Made by a program: the position numbers and the translations under genes. Source: Candidatus Cloacimonadota bacterium (GTDB lineage Bacteria > Cloacimonadota > Cloacimonadia > Cloacimonadales > TCS61). From it: a stretch of 36,409 bases of DNA. This document shows positions 7,578 to 16,968 of this stretch, piece after piece. The notes under the pieces were generated by a model. That model searched no databases. It was not told where the DNA came from and saw only the letters and a list, made by a program, of their open reading frames with translations. Each line of letters begins with the position of its first letter. Position 1 is the first letter of the stretch. The DNA lies in contig JAIPGO010000033.1 of the NCBI GenBank assembly GCA_021736135.1, positions 1-36,409 of the forward strand, in the 5' to 3' direction.

Positions 7578-9209
7578 ATGGATAAAAACACAGTTTGGGC
7601 ATTCATCCTGATTCTGGCGGTATTCTGGTTGAGCAGCGAGTTCCTCTGGAAACCTGCTGCAAAAGAAGCAGAAACCGGTGCCATTACAGAATCGGCAACA
7701 GAACATGCGATACAGGACAGCATTCCAGTTAATCAAGCAAAGGATATTTTACCCGCCACAACAGCATATATTGATAACCTCACCGACCTTTCACAGGACA
7801 TAGCGGTCAATGATGCCATTACTTTATCAAATGAGAAAGTAAAATTCAGCTTCACCAATCGAGGAGCCCGGATCAATGGCATCGTTCTCAACGATTATCA
7901 GCTTGCTGATAATGGCGGACAAGTAAATCTTATCCGGGAGCAAGGAACAGCATTTGGTTTAGAACTGAGTCAAACAGACGGGAATATGATGCTGGGAGCC
8001 AATTATATTTATGATTGGGACGTTACAGAAAGCCAGGTGACTTTTACTGCTACCAGCAGTGCCGGAAAGATTGAGAAGAGATTCATTTTAAGAGAAGATT
8101 ATCAACTGGAGATGGAACTGGTTATTGAGTCTAATCAGGAAAGGTTTAATTACAGCCTGCTTCTGGATGACGGAATTGCCGATACGGAGAAATATCTGAA
8201 GCATAAGAATCAAAATTACCAGACCATGATCCAGGTTGATAATAAGATTAAGCGAGACAATCTGGGAAGATTGAAGAAACAGGAAACATTAACAGGCGCT
8301 ATTGACTGGGCAGCGTTACGCTCGAAATTCTTCCTGATCGGCATAGTCAAAGATGAATTGAGTGACTGGAACAGTGCACTTGTTTACAGCAATGAGGGTA
8401 CACCGGCGATGAGAATATACGGCAGCAGCAGCCGGTTCCGTCTGGAATCAAATTTCCGCATTTATGCAGGTCCTGTGATCCAGGATAACCTGGAGAAACT
8501 CGGTTCCGGATTTGGTGATACTTATTACGCCGGTAACGGTATTTTCTTTGGTCAGGGAATTATTAAACCGGTAAGCAGATTTTTTGGCTGGATATTTAAG
8601 CAGTTCCATAAAGTACTACCGAATTGGGGAATGTGTCTGGTTTTATTTTCCATTCTGATCAAGATCATTCTTTATCCGCTTACGCACAAGAGCTTTGAGA
8701 GCAATCAGAAAATGCAGAAAGTGCAGCCCCAGGTTACTGCAGTCCGAGAAAAATACAAGGGCGATCCCCAGAAAATGAATGCCGAGATGCAGCGATTATA
8801 TCGAGAAAACGGGGTAAGTCCCCTTGGTGGTTGTTTGCCAATGCTTCTACAGATGCCCATCTTCTTTGCCTTGTATCCTGTAGTCCGCTATTCAATTGAT
8901 CTGCGACAGGCAGGATTTTTATGGTTGCGAGACCTTTCGGAACCTGATCCGTATCTGATATTGCCAATACTGATGGGAGTATTTATGTTTTTGCAGCAGG
9001 CTTTAATGCAGCCCACTAAAGAAGCCCGGGCACAAATGACCGAACAGCAGCAGGCGCAGATGCAAAGCCAGAAAATGATGATGTATATTATGCCGGTAAT
9101 GATGTTTTTCCTCTTCAAGTCATTTCCCGCTGGACTGGTGTTGTACTGGACTTTATTTAATATCATGTCCACCATTCAGCAGAGAATCATCAGGAACAAA
9201 TTTAGTTAA
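7578..9209 (+). CDS. yidC: Membrane protein insertase YidC
   Basis: A 543-residue inner-membrane insertase that integrates membrane proteins with or without Sec. Transmembrane segment 1 lies at about residues 8-24. It is followed by a linker and a large periplasmic P1 domain (about 80-320), the Gram-negative type. The conserved core follows: a segment around 350-370 with the hydrophilic-groove Lys362 in ILIKIILYPLTHKS, a cytoplasmic coiled region (MQKVQPQVTAVREKYKGDP), then GGCLPMLLQMPIFFALYPVV and two C-terminal segments. Length and order are typical. CAGGAG precedes the ATG. It is in one operon with rpmH, rnpA, yidD and khpB. Confidence 0.96.
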   Translation: MDKNTVWAFILILAVFWLSSEFLWKPAAKEAETGAITESATEHAIQDSIPVNQAKDILPATTAYIDNLTDLSQDIAVNDAITLSNEKVKFSFTNRGARINGIVLNDYQLADNGGQVNLIREQGTAFGLELSQTDGNMMLGANYIYDWDVTESQVTFTATSSAGKIEKRFILREDYQLEMELVIESNQERFNYSLLLDDGIADTEKYLKHKNQNYQTMIQVDNKIKRDNLGRLKKQETLTGAIDWAALRSKFFLIGIVKDELSDWNSALVYSNEGTPAMRIYGSSSRFRLESNFRIYAGPVIQDNLEKLGSGFGDTYYAGNGIFFGQGIIKPVSRFFGWIFKQFHKVLPNWGMCLVLFSILIKIILYPLTHKSFESNQKMQKVQPQVTAVREKYKGDPQKMNAEMQRLYRENGVSPLGGCLPMLLQMPIFFALYPVVRYSIDLRQAGFLWLRDLSEPDPYLILPILMGVFMFLQQALMQPTKEARAQMTEQQQAQMQSQKMMMYIMPVMMFFLFKSFPAGLVLYWTLFNIMSTIQQRIIRNKFS

Positions 9210-9220
9210 GGAATTATTTT

Positions 9221-9916
9221 ATGAAAACAATTGAACGTGAAGGAAAATCCACATCTTCGATTATCAGTGGATTTATGAAAGAGCACAATCTGCAACTGGA
9301 AGATTTCAAATTTGAAGTAGTAGATGCAGGGAAGAAGGGTTTTCTGGGTATATTTTCCACGAAACCGACACGAGTCCGTTTCACGATGCCGGATCAAAAT
9401 GATACCATATCAGAAATGACCCGAGCCTTTCTGCAGAGAATAGGCATTGAGTTTGATAATATTAGAACCACAGAAAATAATGATAATTATCAGGTTGATA
9501 TTTTAGGAGTTAAGGAAGCCGGATTTATCATCGGCAAAGAAGCAAGAATACTTGATGCTTTTCAGCATCTTCTGACGCAGATGGTCAGTAAGAAAGAGAG
9601 AAGGCAGCTTAAGATTGATATCGATGTGGATGGCTATCGGGAAAGAAAAAATGACCAGTTGCGTGAGAAACTGGAAATAGTTACGGAACGCATTAAAAAA
9701 ACCGGGAGAAGCTATACTTTCGAACCAATGCTGGCTCCCAGAAGAAAGATCATCCACCAGTTCGTGGAAAATGATCCCAAGCTGCAAACAATGACTATCG
9801 GAAAAGGTGACAGCAAGCGCGTTGTTATCTCGGTTGCCGGGAAAAAACCTCTGCCGCAACCTGCTAATAAAAGCCATATCCACCCTCACAAGCACGTGCC
9901 GAAAGATAAGAAATAA
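9221..9916 (+). CDS. khpB: KhpB/Jag-type RNA-binding protein
   Basis: A 231-residue protein with the three Jag domains in order: Jag-N at about residues 1-50 (IIREGKS-like start, then DAGKKGFLGIFSTKP), a KH domain at about 88-150 with the loop GFIIGKEARILDAFQHL, and an R3H domain at about 155-208 with Arg175 and His179 in RRKIIHQF. A Lys/His-rich tail follows. The family binds RNA and, in firmicutes, acts with KhpA in cell-envelope control. Its place directly after yidC is conserved in many phyla. The linker between Jag-N and KH is short. Confidence 0.92.
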   Translation: MKTIEREGKSTSSIISGFMKEHNLQLEDFKFEVVDAGKKGFLGIFSTKPTRVRFTMPDQNDTISEMTRAFLQRIGIEFDNIRTTENNDNYQVDILGVKEAGFIIGKEARILDAFQHLLTQMVSKKERRQLKIDIDVDGYRERKNDQLREKLEIVTERIKKTGRSYTFEPMLAPRRKIIHQFVENDPKLQTMTIGKGDSKRVVISVAGKKPLPQPANKSHIHPHKHVPKDKK

Positions 9917-9993
9917 ACCTGATTGAGATTGTGAATAAGAATATATACCCGGTGCTGGTTCATCGGGTATATTATTACTTCAAGGAGCGGAAA

Positions 9994-12702
9994 ATGCAAG
10001 ACAATGTACTTAAAAAACTCAATTTTACCTTTAAAATACCCGTTTGGGGTATCGGCTGTGGTGTTCTGGGCTTGAGTCTGGCAAAGGTTTCTGTTAAGCT
10101 GGGAGATTGGTCAGCAATCCTTCTAAAAGCGCTCGAATACCGAGGGTATGATTCCACAGGTGCCGTTTTTCAGGATAGCAAACATCAGATACGCCTGATG
10201 AAGGACGTAGGCGCACCCAGCATCCTTGTAAAGACCCTGGGCATAGAAAAAGAGCAGGGTAAAATCTTCTGTGGACAGGTGCGCTGGGCAACTTTTGGAG
10301 ACGTTAATCAGCGGAATGCGCAGCCTCACTGGGTGAAATGCAAAACAGAAATTTATGGCGCGCATAACGGTAACATTACCAACACGCATGAGCTGAAACA
10401 GTTTCTGCTTTCCGAAGGTCATAATGTAGTCAGCGATAATGACGGTGAAATGCTGGTACATACCGTCGAGCATTATTTCGATAATGAATTAAAGCGGCAG
10501 TCGAAAGAAACGCTTAAACAGACCGCATTTCGCCGGGAATGCATGTATAAAGCGCTGGTGCAAGCTTCCGAAAAAATGGTGGGCAGTTATGCCGCAGTGA
10601 TAGTTGACCCGTTCACGGAATATTCTTATGCCATAAAGGCAGGCAGCAGTCTTTATTTCGGGATTGGCGAAATTGAAGGCAACCGTTTTGGACTGGCGTC
10701 TTCCGACTTGACGGCTGTGCTCAAGTTCACCAAAGTTCTGGTTAATATGCGAGAAGGCGAATTTATCGAATTTAAGGATGAGCACTACCAGGTATTTGCC
10801 TTTCGCGATGTGAAAGTGAAACGTCCCAATCTGCCTGACCTCAACTTTTCCGCAGGTGATAAAATAGCCAAAGAACCGGTCATTTCCAGGTTACGTGCCG
10901 AAGATACCGAACTGATAAAGCCTTACAAATATTTTATGGAGCAGGAGATCCACGCGGAAGTGGATACGACTGGAAAGCTGGTGAAACTCTTTCAGGGTGG
11001 TTCCAATACCTGTCATTATATGCTTGATTTCATTCACAGTATTACGCTTTATGATGAATTGAACGAGCTGAGACACAGTATAGTCAATGAAGAAATGCCT
11101 CAGGCTCAACTCAAGTTATTTAATGATTATGTTTTTTCCGTGAAGGGGGAATATTTCTTCACTCAGGCTCAGAAAATGTATCCCAGGATCTATGCAGAAC
11201 TCTTCAAAGAGAAATTCGACCGCAAATATTTTTTCTCTTATGATAAAAACATCTTTCTGGAATTGATGGGAAGTGATTATAATAAGAGCAAACAGTTACT
11301 CGCTAAAGCCCTTGATTCCATAACCGAAGAAATGGATGTGCACAATTTTGACAGCCAGGTTAATTCCTTCCTGAACCTTATGGAAAACACTATCAGCAAT
11401 AACGGCAAGATTTACACTATTGCCTGCGGAACATCATTTCATGCCACGAAAGTAGCCTCTCTTTTCTTTAATGAAATTGCCTGTCAGGCAATTATTCCCG
11501 TATTGCCCGGTGATTTTCGCGGACAGTATTCCAGTAGTCTGCGTGATAATGACGTTATCATCGGAGTCTCACAGAGCGGCGAAACAAAAGACCTGATCGA
11601 TATCTTTAATGATGTGGAAGCTTCCGGGAAAAACGTGAAACTTGTTGTATTGGTAAATAATGTGAATTCCACGCTGGGACAGGAAAAAAGCGATGTGTGT
11701 ATTCCAATTTACTGTGGTCCTGAAATGGCAGTTCCGGCTACTAAAAGTTTTATGAACCAGATAATGCTTTTCTATTATCTGGCGATCAAAACCGCTCTTA
11801 TGAAATTTGATAAAGTACCTGATAAAATGAACGGCGTTGTTAAGGAAAACATTGAGAAACGCCTGAACAGCATCCATAAAATACCTTTGCTTCTTGATGA
11901 AACGATTCAAACCACTGCCGACCAGATCGAATATGTTGCCGGTAAAGCATATATGGAACCTTCTATGCATATCCTGGCAACAAAACTTACCGGAGTTGCC
12001 AAGGAAGGTGCACTCAAAATACGTGAAACGGTGCTTAATCATACAGAAGGCGGAGAAGCTTCCGAATTTAAGCATGGACCTAATACCATTTTGGGGAAAA
12101 ATACCATTTATGGCATAAAGAATGTGAGAGCACTGGTGAAAGATATGAATCAGAATCTCTTTCAACTGCACCGGAAAGCCCAGGCAAAAAATATTTCCCC
12201 GGAAGAAGTGATGAAGATCAACAGCGATATCGAAACGTATATTTTCCAGCGTATCTTCCCCTTTGATCTTACGAAAGACGGCACCAATATGTTTGAGCAG
12301 CACGTGAAAGATTATGATTTTTTTCAGAAGATCTACCGCAATTATCCCCTGCTCTATATCACAGGTCCCGATCAGCGTGATATTAACCTCACTATTTCCC
12401 AGATCAACACTCATAAGATCAGAGGTGCCGATACATTCGTAATCGCCGAAGAAAACGATGACCTGCTCAATAACGCGATGACAAATCCTCACGATAAAGG
12501 CTATTACGGCTGGGGTTATATACCTCTGCCCAAAACAGGTGATACGATGATGACCATCTTTTCTGCCAGTGTGGTACTGCAACTGCTCGCGCTGAAAATG
12601 AGTATTAAGAAGATGGCATACCTAGACCGCATCGGCATTATCGGACATGGCGTGCATCCTGACGTTCCCAAAAATGTCTCCAAATCAATTACGGTGGATT
12701 AA
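9994..12702 (+). CDS. glmS: GlmS-like glutamine-fructose-6-phosphate transaminase with leader and insertions
   Basis: Family role: makes glucosamine-6-phosphate from fructose-6-phosphate and glutamine, the entry to peptidoglycan and LPS amino sugars. It is 902 residues from the ATG at 9994, chosen because AAGGAG lies just upstream, against about 600 usually. Class II amidotransferase motifs: CGVLG at Cys22, EYRGYDSTG, RWATFG, NAQPH, HNGNITN. Two SIS domains follow: ACGTSFHA (Cys478), SQSGETKDL, GPEMAVPATKSF, EGALKIRE, FKHGPN; the C-terminus VPKNVSKSITVD matches the family. Odd points: the nucleophile Cys, normally exposed after Met removal, sits behind 21 residues, so PurF-like leader cleavage would be needed. 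Large insertions lie before SIS1 and inside SIS2. It could therefore be a GlmS paralogue with another substrate. Confidence 0.85.
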   Translation: MQDNVLKKLNFTFKIPVWGIGCGVLGLSLAKVSVKLGDWSAILLKALEYRGYDSTGAVFQDSKHQIRLMKDVGAPSILVKTLGIEKEQGKIFCGQVRWATFGDVNQRNAQPHWVKCKTEIYGAHNGNITNTHELKQFLLSEGHNVVSDNDGEMLVHTVEHYFDNELKRQSKETLKQTAFRRECMYKALVQASEKMVGSYAAVIVDPFTEYSYAIKAGSSLYFGIGEIEGNRFGLASSDLTAVLKFTKVLVNMREGEFIEFKDEHYQVFAFRDVKVKRPNLPDLNFSAGDKIAKEPVISRLRAEDTELIKPYKYFMEQEIHAEVDTTGKLVKLFQGGSNTCHYMLDFIHSITLYDELNELRHSIVNEEMPQAQLKLFNDYVFSVKGEYFFTQAQKMYPRIYAELFKEKFDRKYFFSYDKNIFLELMGSDYNKSKQLLAKALDSITEEMDVHNFDSQVNSFLNLMENTISNNGKIYTIACGTSFHATKVASLFFNEIACQAIIPVLPGDFRGQYSSSLRDNDVIIGVSQSGETKDLIDIFNDVEASGKNVKLVVLVNNVNSTLGQEKSDVCIPIYCGPEMAVPATKSFMNQIMLFYYLAIKTALMKFDKVPDKMNGVVKENIEKRLNSIHKIPLLLDETIQTTADQIEYVAGKAYMEPSMHILATKLTGVAKEGALKIRETVLNHTEGGEASEFKHGPNTILGKNTIYGIKNVRALVKDMNQNLFQLHRKAQAKNISPEEVMKINSDIETYIFQRIFPFDLTKDGTNMFEQHVKDYDFFQKIYRNYPLLYITGPDQRDINLTISQINTHKIRGADTFVIAEENDDLLNNAMTNPHDKGYYGWGYIPLPKTGDTMMTIFSASVVLQLLALKMSIKKMAYLDRIGIIGHGVHPDVPKNVSKSITVD

Positions 12703-12704
12703 TT

Positions 12705-13187
12705 ATGAAAATACGCACAGGTCTAGGATATGACGTTCATCAGTTAGTTCCCGGACGTCCGCTTATTTTAGGTGGCGTGAATATTCCTTTTACCAAAGGT
12801 CTTCTTGGTCATTCTGATGCAGATGTTTTGATCCATTCTGTAATAGACGCCATTCTGGGTGCTCTGGCTGCCGGTGACATCGGTTCTCATTTTCCGGATT
12901 CCGATCCGCAATATAAAACCATCGACAGCAGGCTGCTTTTACGAAAAACATGTAATCTGCTGCTGGATAAAGGTTTTGTACTCGGAAATCTCGACGTGAC
13001 CGTATGCGCGCAACAACCAAAACTTATGCCATTCATCCCGCAAATGCGGCAGAACCTGGCGGAAGATCTGCAGACGGAAATTGAAAATATCTCGGTGAAG
13101 GCAACAACGGAAGAACACCTCGGCATCAGCGGCAGCGAAAATGGCATGACAGCCACTGCCATTGTATTGATCACAGAAAGCATCTGA
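12705..13187 (+). CDS. ispF: 2-C-methyl-D-erythritol 2,4-cyclodiphosphate synthase
   Basis: A 160-residue enzyme of the non-mevalonate isoprenoid pathway; it cyclises the CDP-ME phosphate intermediate with loss of CMP. Metal ligands are visible in GYDVHQL (Asp10, His12) and GHSDADVLIH (His44). FPDSDPQYK and ATTEEHLGISG are typical. Length is normal. It begins 2 bases after the GlmS-like stop and its TGA overlaps the next gene's ATG by one base, so it sits in the middle of a tight operon. Other pathway genes are not in the window. Confidence 0.96.
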   Translation: MKIRTGLGYDVHQLVPGRPLILGGVNIPFTKGLLGHSDADVLIHSVIDAILGALAAGDIGSHFPDSDPQYKTIDSRLLLRKTCNLLLDKGFVLGNLDVTVCAQQPKLMPFIPQMRQNLAEDLQTEIENISVKATTEEHLGISGSENGMTATAIVLITESI

Positions 13188-15190
13188 TGAAAAAAACGGA
13201 ACTGCTGCTGCCCGTAGGCAATGTGGAAGCATTTTATGCTGCTCTGGAAGGCGGTGCTGATGCCATTTATCTTGGTCTGCGTCAGTTTAATGCTCGGGAA
13301 CGGGCAAGAAATTTCACTTTCAGCCAGTATAAAGCGATTTTGCAGGAAGCTGCCCGGAAAAATGTGAAAGTTTATCTTACTCTCAATACTTTGATAAAGA
13401 ACAGCGAACTACCTGAACTTCTCGATATTCTAAGCAGTCTAACTCAGAATAGTCCTGCTGCTGTGATCATTCAGGATCTTGGCGTTTTACATCTGATCAG
13501 AAAGTATTTTCCGCAATTGAAGATCCATGCCAGCACGCAGATGGCGCATCATAATTCTTCAGGAGCCCGATTTGCAGAAAAACTAGGTTTTGAGCGAGTT
13601 ATCCTGGCACGTGAACTCAGTTATGAAGAACTGACGTTGATCAAGAAGAACAGCAGTATTGAGCTGGAAATCTTCATCCATGGAGCGCTCTGTTATTCCT
13701 TTTCCGGTATGTGTCTTTTTTCCAGTTTTCTCGGAGGGATGAGTGCTAATCGCGGCAATTGCCGTCAGCCCTGCCGTCGTAAATATACGATAAAGAGTCA
13801 GGAAAATTACGCTTTTAATCTCAAGGATAATCAACAGACTGATCTTCTTAAAAAACTGCAAAAACTCGGTATTGCCTCCTTTAAGATCGAAGGCAGAATG
13901 AAATCCGCGGAATATGTTTTTAATACAGCTCAGGCATATCGCCAGCTTCTTGATGAACCGCGCTCTGCCAATGAAGCGAGGCAGCTTCTAAATTACGATC
14001 TCGGTCGCGAAAAAACTTCATATTTTATGGGTGGAAACGTCTCCGAGGCTATTTCGGAATTTCCCTATACCGGTTTGAAGATCGGAAATGTTACTTCAGT
14101 TAAACCCCGACTGAAAATATTTACTGAACATGAGATCAATAGCGGAGACCGCATCCGCATCCTCAGCTCAGAAGGTTTTGATACTCAAGCACATAAGATC
14201 AAAACCATATTATATAATGGAAAAGATATTTCATCCGCCACCGAGGACATGGAAATCGAATTGCCGGATATCAAAGACGATTGCCAAAACGGCGACAGCG
14301 TCTTTCTGGTCGGCACTTCCGGTAAAAATTTCCCCTCGCAGATGAAGAATTTCTCCTCTGATAATTCTCCTGCATATCCGCTGAAAAAGAAACAGGCTGT
14401 ATTGAAAGATCTGGCGCAAAGCAGACCTTCCGCCAAAGAAGAACTCTTTTTCCGTATCAATTCTCCCAACTGGCTGCGGAAACTCTTTTTGAACAATATT
14501 GACAGGCTGATCATCAATTTCAGTCTTACCGAGCTTGCCGGTTTTGACCTGAAATCGCTTTTCTGGCAGTCCAATATTCAAAAACTAATCATCCAGCTTC
14601 CGCGCTTTATTTCTGAAAAAAATATTCCCGACTGGCAGAAAGAAATCAGCAGACTTGCCGGTCTTAGCATAAATAATTTTATGCTCAGTCACCTCAGTCA
14701 GAAGCTGCTGTTTAAAGATTTCCGCAAGGTCAACCTCTATACCAGCGAAAACGTCTATGCCTTAAATGATGCTGCCATCACGCTGCTTATGGAGGAAGGC
14801 ATCTTAAACTGGATATTCCCCTTTGAAAATGATTATCCCAATCTTTTAGCTGGCAATGACCGCCGAGGGATCGTTCCGCTTTTCTTTTATCCGGAACTCT
14901 TCTTTTCGCGCATGCCGGTGAAAATACCGGACGAGGCTATGTTTGCCGATAACCGTCAGAATTTCATCAAGAAATCAGATTCCGGTATGACAATAGTCAT
15001 TCCCCAATACCCGGTTTCGCTGCTGCAATTCCATAAACGGCTTTATGATAAAAATTTTCGACGGTTCCTGATCGATCTTTCCTGGACTAATAGTTCTTCT
15101 AATACTTTCAATCGGCTGTTGAAACTCTTTAATGATTCTCAGCCTGAGCAGCCGGCATCGACCTTTAATTTCAAGATGGGACTCAAATAA
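13187..15190 (+). CDS. U32 peptidase-family protein (RlhA/TrhP-like)
   Basis: A 667-residue protein starting KKTELLLPVGNVEAFYAALEG, the U32 N-terminal barrel. The signature region at about residues 160-200 reads EIFIHGALCYSFSGMCLFSS, then SANRGNCRQPCRRKY, with Cys169, Cys176, Cys192 and Cys196 as likely iron-sulphur ligands. Well-studied members such as RlhA and TrhP act in hydroxylation of rRNA or tRNA using prephenate-derived chemistry; peptidase activity is reported for others. The C-terminal extension (about residues 300-667) resembles the long RlhA-like architecture. Which substrate this one uses cannot be told from the sequence. It overlaps ispF by one base, and the next gene begins directly after its stop. 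Confidence 0.88.
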   Translation: MKKTELLLPVGNVEAFYAALEGGADAIYLGLRQFNARERARNFTFSQYKAILQEAARKNVKVYLTLNTLIKNSELPELLDILSSLTQNSPAAVIIQDLGVLHLIRKYFPQLKIHASTQMAHHNSSGARFAEKLGFERVILARELSYEELTLIKKNSSIELEIFIHGALCYSFSGMCLFSSFLGGMSANRGNCRQPCRRKYTIKSQENYAFNLKDNQQTDLLKKLQKLGIASFKIEGRMKSAEYVFNTAQAYRQLLDEPRSANEARQLLNYDLGREKTSYFMGGNVSEAISEFPYTGLKIGNVTSVKPRLKIFTEHEINSGDRIRILSSEGFDTQAHKIKTILYNGKDISSATEDMEIELPDIKDDCQNGDSVFLVGTSGKNFPSQMKNFSSDNSPAYPLKKKQAVLKDLAQSRPSAKEELFFRINSPNWLRKLFLNNIDRLIINFSLTELAGFDLKSLFWQSNIQKLIIQLPRFISEKNIPDWQKEISRLAGLSINNFMLSHLSQKLLFKDFRKVNLYTSENVYALNDAAITLLMEEGILNWIFPFENDYPNLLAGNDRRGIVPLFFYPELFFSRMPVKIPDEAMFADNRQNFIKKSDSGMTIVIPQYPVSLLQFHKRLYDKNFRRFLIDLSWTNSSSNTFNRLLKLFNDSQPEQPASTFNFKMGLK

Positions 15191-16072
15191 ATGCATAAGC
15201 TCTTTTTCTTGATATTTTACCTGTTTTTTACTGTGTCTGCTTTTTCCTATACGATCATGGCACCGGATAATCCGTCCTCTTTACCTCTGCTCATTGCTGC
15301 TGATCATATTCCCGATCTGGAAGTGAAGCTTTTTTCTAATCACACACAGGCACACTCGCTTTTTCTCAGCGGAAAAATTCCCCTGCTGCTGACCGGTTAC
15401 GCCGTTGGCGAAAGCTTTGCCCGTCGCGATGTTCCCATCAAAATGGCTGCTTCCTGGATTAATGGTTTGAACTGGCTGGTTTCGGCAGATTCCACAATTT
15501 CCGGTTTTTCCCAGCTTAAAGGTGAAAAGATATATTTCCCTTTCCAGGGCAGTCCCATTGAAGAAATGTCACTCTGGCTGGCTGAAAAGGAAGGTCTGAA
15601 TGTAGAAACAGACCTGGAAACCGGTTATTTGCCCTTCGCATCCATGCTGGAAATGATGCGCCAGGGCAATGTAAAATTTGCCGTTATGCCCGTCTCCTCT
15701 GCTCTGCAGATCGTGGATAATAAAAATTACTTTTTCTCCTTTGATCTGAATGATAAATGGCAGCAGATAACTGATTCTGATTTCTATCCCCAGTTAGGCC
15801 TTTTCTATAATCCACAGCAGAAAAAAGATATTCCACTTGATACGCTGCTGACTGAACTCGAAAAGGCTATACACCAGATAAATGAAGACCCTCTAATGGT
15901 ACAGGAAAAATACGGTGATAAGTTAAGTTTTGCGCCGGAAGTTGTCCGCCAGTCGCTTAATATGATGCGCTTTCAATTCCTGAGAGGTGATGAACTGCAG
16001 AAGAAAATGGAGCTTTACTTTGAAAAAAACGGAATCAACCCACCTCCCCGCTCTTTTTATTCAACTGATTAA
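15191..16072 (+). CDS. ABC transporter substrate-binding protein, NMT1/ThiY/SsuA-like
   Basis: A 293-residue periplasmic protein with a signal peptide at about residues 1-19 (FLIFYLFFTVSAFS). The body fits the NMT1/SsuA-like fold: an early APDNPSSLPLLIA strand-loop, then GLNWLVSADSTI and GSPIEEMSLWLAEKEGL. The family binds sulphonates, nitrate, thiamine precursors or similar small molecules; the ligand here cannot be read off. It starts immediately after the U32 stop and its end overlaps the permease frame. No ATPase of this class is adjacent. Confidence 0.8.
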   Translation: MHKLFFLIFYLFFTVSAFSYTIMAPDNPSSLPLLIAADHIPDLEVKLFSNHTQAHSLFLSGKIPLLLTGYAVGESFARRDVPIKMAASWINGLNWLVSADSTISGFSQLKGEKIYFPFQGSPIEEMSLWLAEKEGLNVETDLETGYLPFASMLEMMRQGNVKFAVMPVSSALQIVDNKNYFFSFDLNDKWQQITDSDFYPQLGLFYNPQQKKDIPLDTLLTELEKAIHQINEDPLMVQEKYGDKLSFAPEVVRQSLNMMRFQFLRGDELQKKMELYFEKNGINPPPRSFYSTD

Positions 16073-16793
16073 GAAAAACCTGGTCGGTTTTTTCGCTTTT
16101 CTGCTGCTCTGGGAGATTCTTTCTCTCATCTTTCCTGCCTATATCATCCCTTCCCCGTGGCTGATCATTCGGAAGATACCAGAATTCCTCAACCAGGAAT
16201 TTGTTTTACATCTGCAAATATCCCTTTTCCGCCTCTTAACCGGTTTCGTTTCTGCGTTTCTGATTGCTACCTTTATCGGCATCGCAGCATACAAACTCAC
16301 CCTTTTTGAATATACTGAAAATATCCTTTCCCTTTTTCAGGTCATTCCAGGCGCTATTCTGGGAATTATATTTCTCATCATTTTCGGAGTTGGCAATAAC
16401 GTACCCATTGCTATGATCATCGTTATGTCCATTCCCATTATGGCAATTAATACGTCCACAGGGTTGAGAAAAATTGTGCGAGAACAGGAAGAAGTTGTCT
16501 ATATTTTCGGTGGCGGTACTCTTGAAATAGTTCGTTACGTATATATCCCGGTTCTGGTGCCGGTTTTCCGCAGTAATATTCTCATCGGTACGGGGCTTGC
16601 TCTGAAAGTCATAGTACTCGGTGAATATATCGGCTGCGAAAATGGTGTCGGCTTCCTGCTCAGTAATGCCCAGACACTATTCCGGATGGACATGGTATTC
16701 TTTTACCTGATGGTTATTATGACCATAGCCCTCATCTTCCAGATAATCGTAAATTTCCTCTTCGTGGAACTCTTCCGTAAATATCTCGACTGA
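15987..16793 (+). CDS. ABC transporter permease, SsuC/ThiX-like
   Basis: A 268-residue inner-membrane permease with about six transmembrane segments. The ATPase-coupling EAA loop is seen as REQEEVVYIFGGGTLEIVRYV, then YIPVLVPVF. The first ATG would give an 86-base overlap with the binding-protein gene, and the first 30 or so residues (MMNCRRKWSFTLKKTEST) look like an out-of-frame reading of that gene. The true start may be a non-ATG codon near 16055-16085. With the preceding binding protein it forms two of the three parts of an importer; the ATPase must be encoded elsewhere or be shared. Confidence 0.85.
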   Translation: MMNCRRKWSFTLKKTESTHLPALFIQLIKKNLVGFFAFLLLWEILSLIFPAYIIPSPWLIIRKIPEFLNQEFVLHLQISLFRLLTGFVSAFLIATFIGIAAYKLTLFEYTENILSLFQVIPGAILGIIFLIIFGVGNNVPIAMIIVMSIPIMAINTSTGLRKIVREQEEVVYIFGGGTLEIVRYVYIPVLVPVFRSNILIGTGLALKVIVLGEYIGCENGVGFLLSNAQTLFRMDMVFFYLMVIMTIALIFQIIVNFLFVELFRKYLD

Positions 16794-16820
16794 TCAAAAA
16801 ATAACAGACATCTCTTTCTA

Positions 16821-16860
16821 AGCTACCTTGCGATTAAATGACCTCTGTAATGGTCGCAAC
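16821..16860 (+). repeat. GCTACCTTGCG-type dispersed repeat
   Basis: AGCTACCTTGCGATTAAATG, then ACCTCTGTAATGGTCGCAAC; a diverged copy with a short deletion in the core compared with 4871. Confidence 0.6.
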
Positions 16861-16893
16861 TGATACCTCTTACCCACAATCTGGAAATAGTGC

Positions 16894-16934
16894 CGTGTTC
16901 ATTCCCCATGCTGCGCACTGGTGAACGTCCACTT
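16894..16934 (-). repeat. 41-base exact repeat, copy 2
   Basis: Exact reverse complement of 2919-2959, about 14 kb away. Confidence 0.8.
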
Positions 16935-16968
16935 TATTTATGAAAATTATACAAGTTATGAAGTTGCC

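Noticed and set aside
11569-12582. 337-codon antisense frame
   Set aside because: It lies wholly within the GlmS-like gene, whose domains are clear; the antisense protein is rich in His, Phe and Ile and matches nothing recognisable.
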